A stretch of DNA of 19,257 bases from Acidobacteriota bacterium (lineage in GTDB: Bacteria; Acidobacteriota; Blastocatellia; Pyrinomonadales; Pyrinomonadaceae). The notes under the pieces were generated by a model. That model saw only the letters and a list, made by a program, of their open reading frames with translations, was not told the origin of the DNA and did not search any database. This document shows positions 15,896 through 19,257 of this stretch, in pieces. The stretch spans positions 1 through 19,257 of the forward strand of contig QHXE01000595.1 in the NCBI GenBank assembly GCA_003222835.1, read 5' to 3'. Within the stretch, counting starts at the first letter, position 1. Every line of letters begins with the position of its first letter. Made by a program: the position numbers and the translations under genes.

Positions 15896-17104
15896 TTAGG
15901 TCATCCCCTGAGACTGGGCAAGGATGACGATGTTGTTGCGCGTCACCAGCACGCTCCTCTTGTGCGAGTTTTCTCCTCGATCCGTATCTCGTCCGCGGTC
16001 GTTAATTTTGAAAGCTGCTTCCTCGCTCGTGCAGTTCGCTATGCCGCGCGCGAACTCGTGACCCTCGGGGCCCGCGATACTGACAACATCGCGCGAATCA
16101 AAATCGCGCTCAACCCGAATGACCCCAGACACCAGCAGACTACCTTTGCCGTGCACGATGGCATCGCGCGCGCCGGCGTTTACTACCACTCGCCCGCGCA
16201 CATTGGCTGCGAAAGCGATCCATCTTCTCTTGCCGGGCATGCGCGATGTTGAAGCGAAAGTCGTGCCTACACCTGCGCCGGCGAAGATGCGATCGAGCGT
16301 GTCAGGCATCGTGCCGTTTGCGATTACTGCGACTCCGCCGGCGCGCATAGCGATCTGCGCCGCGTCTATCTTACTGAGCATGCCGCCTCGGCCGCTGGCC
16401 GACGGCCCAGCCGCTGCTGCCCGTAACTCCGCAGTGATTTCTTTGACGAAAGGAATCGCCTCCGCCCGTTCGTCTGCATGGACAGACGAACCCTTTTTCG
16501 TCTTGCGAAACAGCAGCCCGTCGACATCGGTTAATAAAATGAGCATGTCGGCTTCCAGCTTACTCATCAGGAGTGCGGCCAGCCGATCGTTGTCGCCGAA
16601 GATGCGCTCTGTACTGTTATTCAGATACTCAAGCTCGGCGGTTGAGACCGTATCGTTCTCGTTGACGATGGGCAGCACACCCAACTTGAGCAGTTTCTCC
16701 ATTGTGCTGCGCAAACTTCGATAGCTGCGCCGATCGGCGAAATCCTTCTCGGTCAACAGAACCTGTGCGATCTCTACATCGAAAGCGCTGAACAATCGCT
16801 CGTAAGCATTCATCAGCAGGTTCTGGCCAACGGCCGCGCACGCCTGACGGACCACCAGATCATTCAGCCGTGCTCGCGGCAAATTCAGCCGTCCGGCGCC
16901 AAGACCGACTGCGCCGGAAGAGACCAGCACGACCTGGCGGCCGGCACGCTTGAGTGCGGTAATCGAGCGCACAATCGGCTGAACTTGTTCGGTGAATATC
17001 TGACCACCGGCTCCGGTAACTATGCTCGTGCCCAGCTTGATCACCACCCGACGTGCTGTGCGTAACCGTTCAGACGCGGTGCTTTCCAAGTCGTGGTCTA
17101 TCAT
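15896..17104 (-). CDS. proB: Glutamate 5-kinase with C-terminal PUA domain
   Basis: ProB phosphorylates glutamate, the first and usually feedback-regulated step of proline synthesis. The protein has 402 residues. The amino-acid-kinase core shows VVIKLGTSIVT (Lys23), VLVSSGAVGLG (about 59-69), PIVNENDTVST (about 145-155) and FGDNDRLAALL (169-179). The residues around GRGGMLSKIDAA form the nucleotide-binding end. From about residue 285 (RRWIAF, then GSLLVSGVIRVERDF and FARGIANC) comes a PUA domain, as in the longer bacterial ProB. The ATG at 17104 has only a weak AAGAG before it. Upstream lies a long leader with an attenuator-like structure, so expression of proBA is likely controlled there. 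Confidence 0.96.
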   Translation of the reverse strand: MIDHDLESTASERLRTARRVVIKLGTSIVTGAGGQIFTEQVQPIVRSITALKRAGRQVVLVSSGAVGLGAGRLNLPRARLNDLVVRQACAAVGQNLLMNAYERLFSAFDVEIAQVLLTEKDFADRRSYRSLRSTMEKLLKLGVLPIVNENDTVSTAELEYLNNSTERIFGDNDRLAALLMSKLEADMLILLTDVDGLLFRKTKKGSSVHADERAEAIPFVKEITAELRAAAAGPSASGRGGMLSKIDAAQIAMRAGGVAVIANGTMPDTLDRIFAGAGVGTTFASTSRMPGKRRWIAFAANVRGRVVVNAGARDAIVHGKGSLLVSGVIRVERDFDSRDVVSIAGPEGHEFARGIANCTSEEAAFKINDRGRDTDRGENSHKRSVLVTRNNIVILAQSQGMT

Positions 17105-17622
17105 CTACTCTTTACCGACTTCGTTCCGTCAGCAGCGAGACGTTCATAGCTCCAGCCAGCCCCTTCCTGACTAACTCGCTCTGTCTGAAACGAACGGCGG
17201 CGTAGCCATCTCTTTCATGCAGGGAAGACCGGTATCGCAGGCCCCTCAGATACTCAAAAGGCCATCAACTTTTCGTTGATGGCCTGATTAACGCTCTTCA
17301 AGATTGTCAACAGGCCATCAGGTCCGCAACTCACACGGGTACAGATTCGATAACCTGCTTGAAAAGGCCGCTAAAATCATTCGCTACTGAGGCCAATGGT
17401 GATCGGCACCCTCAGCCTATTCCTTATTTCCCTATTCTGATTCCTAATCTACAGCTTTGTTAATAGATTGTATAGTTATTCTTCTTAGCACTCCATAAAT
17501 TCAAATAACAAGGACAAGAAGATTTGTTGCCTTCAGTTTGCTCAAGAAAGAAGGGTGACATAAGACCCAGGCACTGACTAGAGCTCATGTCCCCTTCTCT
17601 CTTGAACTGCTGGCGCCCCGCT
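17105..17622 (-). promoter_or_regulatory. Long intergenic leader between glnA and proB
   Basis: This 518-base gap holds no convincing gene. On the minus strand, in transcription order, it has an AT-rich stretch (about 17440-17530) that may hold the proBA promoter, although no good -35/-10 pair is seen. Next is a stable hairpin at about 17389-17417 (CUGAGG/CCUCAG outer stem, CCGAU/AUUGG inner stem), then the antiterminator and terminator pair described separately. The last 150 bases before proB carry two tiny open frames: 15 codons near 17210 and 11 codons near 17140, the latter with a GGAG. Neither is well supported. Confidence 0.6.
17259..17320 (-). terminator. Attenuator-like terminator and antiterminator pair upstream of proBA
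   Basis: The terminator is a perfect 11-base-pair hairpin (AGGCCATCAAC/GTTGATGGCCT, 17259-17285) with a 5-base loop, followed on the minus strand by TTTTGAG. Its 5' arm (minus strand, 17286-17277) can pair instead with an upstream TGATGGCCTG (17320-17311) over ten perfect base pairs. The two helices share the same segment and cannot coexist. This is the layout of a transcription attenuator acting on the genes downstream, proB and proA. The spacing between the two antiterminator arms is 24 bases. The signal sensed is not evident: there is no T-box consensus and no run of proline codons. Confidence 0.68.
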
Positions 17623-19038
17623 TCAGACGTCGTAATACATGCTGAACTCCAGCGGATGCGGACGTAGTCTGAGCGGCTGAATTTCCCGCTCGCGCTTATA
17701 ACTAATCCAGCGCTCGATCAGTTGTGGGGTGAAGACATCTCCTTTCAGCAAGAACTCATGATCGTCCTCCAGAGCCTTCAGTGATTCGTCGAGGGAACCC
17801 GGAAGGCTGGGGATCTCCTTCAACTGCTCAGCCGCCAGATCATAAATATCTTTGTCGAGTGGTTCGCCGGGCTCAGTCCGGTTTTGAATGCCATCCAAAC
17901 CCGCAAGCAGCATCGCCGAGAATGCCAGATACGGATTACACGACGGATCCGGGGGCCGAAACTCCAGACGTTTGAGTTTCGGATTTGTGGAGAACATTGG
18001 AATGCGAATGGCCGCCGATCTGTTGCGCGCCGAATAAGCGAGGTTAACCGGAGCTTCGAATCCGGGAACCAACCGCTTGTAGCTGTTCGTGGTCGGCGCC
18101 GCAAAAGCGACGATGGCCGGGGCGTGCTTTAGCAGGCCACCGACATAGAAGCGCGCCAGCTCTGACAATCCTGCAGAGCCGTCGCCGCTGAACAGCGGCT
18201 GATCGTCTTTCCACAACGATTGGTGGCAGTGCATGCCTGAGCCGTTGTCACCGTAAAGAGGCTTGGGCATAAACGTCGCGCCTTTGTGCTGGCGCTTCGC
18301 GACATTGCGTACTGTGTATTTGAAGATTTGAAGATTATCGGCCGTGCCAATCAAAGTTGAATAACGGAAATCAATCTCGCACTGACCTGCGGTCGCAACT
18401 TCATGGTGGTGACACTCAACCCGAATGCCGGCTTTCTTCAGCTCGTTCGCAACTTCAGTGCGAAAGTCCTGTAGTGTGTCGAGCGGAGGGAGCGGGACAT
18501 AGCCTTCTTTGTTGCGAATGTGATAGCCGAGATTGGAATTGCCGTTCTGGCCATTCGTGTTCCAGATCGCTTCCGGATTGTCTATCGAGAACCCGGCGGA
18601 ATGCCCTTCGTTTTGAAAGCGCACGTCGTTGAAGACAAAGAACTCGGCTTCAGGACCGAAATAGACCGTATCGGCGATGCCTGTAGACTTCAGATAATTC
18701 TCTGCCCGATGGCCAACGCCGCGTGGGTCAAGCCAGTAGCCTTCTCTGGTGATCGGATCGACGACATCGGCAACCAGGCACAGAGTCTTTTCCTCCATGA
18801 AGGGATCGATCCAGTAGCGGTACGGATCAGGCACCAGCAGCATGTCAGATTCGTGGATCGATGCCCAGCCGCGTAAACTCGAACCGTCAAAGCCGAAACC
18901 GTCCTCGAAAGACTTTTCGGAAAGCTCGTCGATTGGGAACGTCAGGTGGTGCCAGGCCCCAACCAGATCAGTGAAACGAACATTGACGTAGGCCGTCTTT
19001 TCATCGGCCGCAAACTTCAGCACATCATTGACACTCAT
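17623..19038 (-). CDS. glnA: Glutamine synthetase type I
   Basis: GlnA condenses glutamate and ammonia to glutamine with ATP, as a dodecamer in the cytoplasm. The 471 residues match the roughly 469 of E. coli GlnA. Motifs in order are FEDGFGFDGSSLRGW (about 45-60), FGPEAEFFVF (catalytic glutamates), HHHEVATAGQCEID, and the signature KPLYGDNGSGMHCHQSLW. These are followed by VPGFEAPVNLAYSARNRSAAIR and RLEFRPPDPSCNPYLA. A tyrosine at about residue 399 in DIYDLAAEQLKEIP lies where E. coli GS carries the adenylylated Tyr397, so this is the GSI-beta type and could be controlled by adenylylation. The ATG at 19038 has AAGGA nine bases upstream. Confidence 0.97.
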   Translation of the reverse strand: MSVNDVLKFAADEKTAYVNVRFTDLVGAWHHLTFPIDELSEKSFEDGFGFDGSSLRGWASIHESDMLLVPDPYRYWIDPFMEEKTLCLVADVVDPITREGYWLDPRGVGHRAENYLKSTGIADTVYFGPEAEFFVFNDVRFQNEGHSAGFSIDNPEAIWNTNGQNGNSNLGYHIRNKEGYVPLPPLDTLQDFRTEVANELKKAGIRVECHHHEVATAGQCEIDFRYSTLIGTADNLQIFKYTVRNVAKRQHKGATFMPKPLYGDNGSGMHCHQSLWKDDQPLFSGDGSAGLSELARFYVGGLLKHAPAIVAFAAPTTNSYKRLVPGFEAPVNLAYSARNRSAAIRIPMFSTNPKLKRLEFRPPDPSCNPYLAFSAMLLAGLDGIQNRTEPGEPLDKDIYDLAAEQLKEIPSLPGSLDESLKALEDDHEFLLKGDVFTPQLIERWISYKREREIQPLRLRPHPLEFSMYYDV

Positions 19039-19116
19039 AAATATTCATCCTTTTCGGTAACAAGAAAGTTGTATATACGACGAGGCGCGGCAGATTTGCC
19101 GGCCGTCATCACAAGG

Positions 19117-19164
19117 CCATGGGTGGTTGCCGAAGGCATAACAATCCTCGGCAACCGGCCACGG
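19117..19164 (-). promoter_or_regulatory. Large hairpin in the glnA upstream region
   Basis: The core arms GGTTGCCG/CGGCAACC (19125-19132 and 19149-19156) pair perfectly. They extend inward with AGG/CCT and outward with CCATGG/CCACGG (one mismatch). It sits about 80 bases upstream of the glnA start. No recognised glnA-type RNA motif could be assigned, so it may be leader structure, a protein-binding site or a relic repeat. Confidence 0.5.
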
Positions 19165-19177
19165 CGGGGCGTGGGGT

Positions 19178-19205
19178 CAGGCTATGGCAGCCTGAAATCT
19201 TTTTC
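19178..19205 (+). terminator. Small hairpin with T-run, plus-strand orientation
   Basis: CAGGCT/AGCCTG (19178-19183 and 19189-19194) with a 5-base loop is followed by AAATCTTTTT. It would act as a terminator for plus-strand transcription. No plus-strand gene lies nearby inside the window, so its purpose is unclear. It may block antisense transcription into glnA or simply be leader structure. Confidence 0.4.
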
Positions 19206-19257
19206 TTCTAAGCTTCGCTGAGATTCCTCCTTTCGTATCTCTGGGTCCCTCTGTGAA

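Noticed and set aside
15692..16252. Plus-strand open frame of 186 codons spanning the proB-proA junction
   Set aside because: Antisense to two clear genes with no recognisable protein.
17250..17430. T-box riboswitch for proBA
   Set aside because: The conserved T-box sequence (AGGGTGG-type) and specifier stem are not present; only the terminator/antiterminator logic is similar.
17460..17588. Minus-strand 42-codon frame just after glnA
   Set aside because: AT-rich with odd composition and no conserved pattern; the Shine-Dalgarno-like GAAGGGG lies too close to the ATG.
19039..19257. Sigma-54 promoter for glnA
   Set aside because: The nearest TGGC...TTGC match has about six bases between GG and GC instead of ten.

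Overview
The window looks like chromosomal DNA of an Acidobacteriota-type bacterium, possibly class Blastocatellia. This is an inference from gene content: an Oar-like outer-membrane receptor with an N-terminal carboxypeptidase-regulatory domain, a REP-associated (RAYT) transposase with palindromes around it, an ECF sigma operon with a DUF-like secreted protein, and many small secreted proteins. GC content is moderate. I see no CRISPR array, rRNA, tRNA, integrase or prophage.

Layout. 1-964 (minus) holds the 5' part of a mercuric-reductase-like flavoprotein that runs off the left edge. 1138-2169 (minus) is selD, and its reading frame contains an in-frame UGA at the catalytic selenocysteine position, so a conventional caller would start it about 23 codons too late. 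A long inverted repeat (980-1133) separates these two genes. 2279-2950 is a decayed RAYT transposase inside a symmetric set of palindromes. 2978-4876 (plus) holds a secreted alpha/beta hydrolase abutting a thioredoxin-reductase-like flavoprotein that lacks the redox cysteines. 4982-6874 (minus) is a secreted M61 peptidase with a PDZ domain. 6971-8206 (plus) is a long AlaX-type alanyl-tRNA editing protein. 8368-11165 (minus) is an Oar-like receptor with one frameshift close to its C-terminus. 11440-13995 (plus) is a small secreted protein followed by an ECF sigma factor, a single-pass membrane protein (probable anti-sigma) and a secreted protein. 14210-14488 (plus) is a C-terminal remnant of an amidohydrolase. 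14485-17104 (minus) is proB-proA. 17623-19038 (minus) is glnA.

How the genes relate. glnA, proB and proA lie in the same direction and all use glutamate (to glutamine, and to glutamyl phosphate and glutamate semialdehyde for proline). The 518-base gap between glnA and proB contains a terminator hairpin with a U-tract and an upstream segment able to form a mutually exclusive antiterminator, as in a transcription attenuator controlling proBA. selD supplies selenophosphate, and its own UGA implies that the organism has the selenocysteine insertion machinery elsewhere.

Most notable observations: the selenocysteine-containing SelD with a candidate SECIS hairpin; the proBA attenuator-like leader; the nested mirror-image palindromes around a RAYT gene with two independent lesions; and the receptor frameshift with a fully preserved C-terminus in the next frame.
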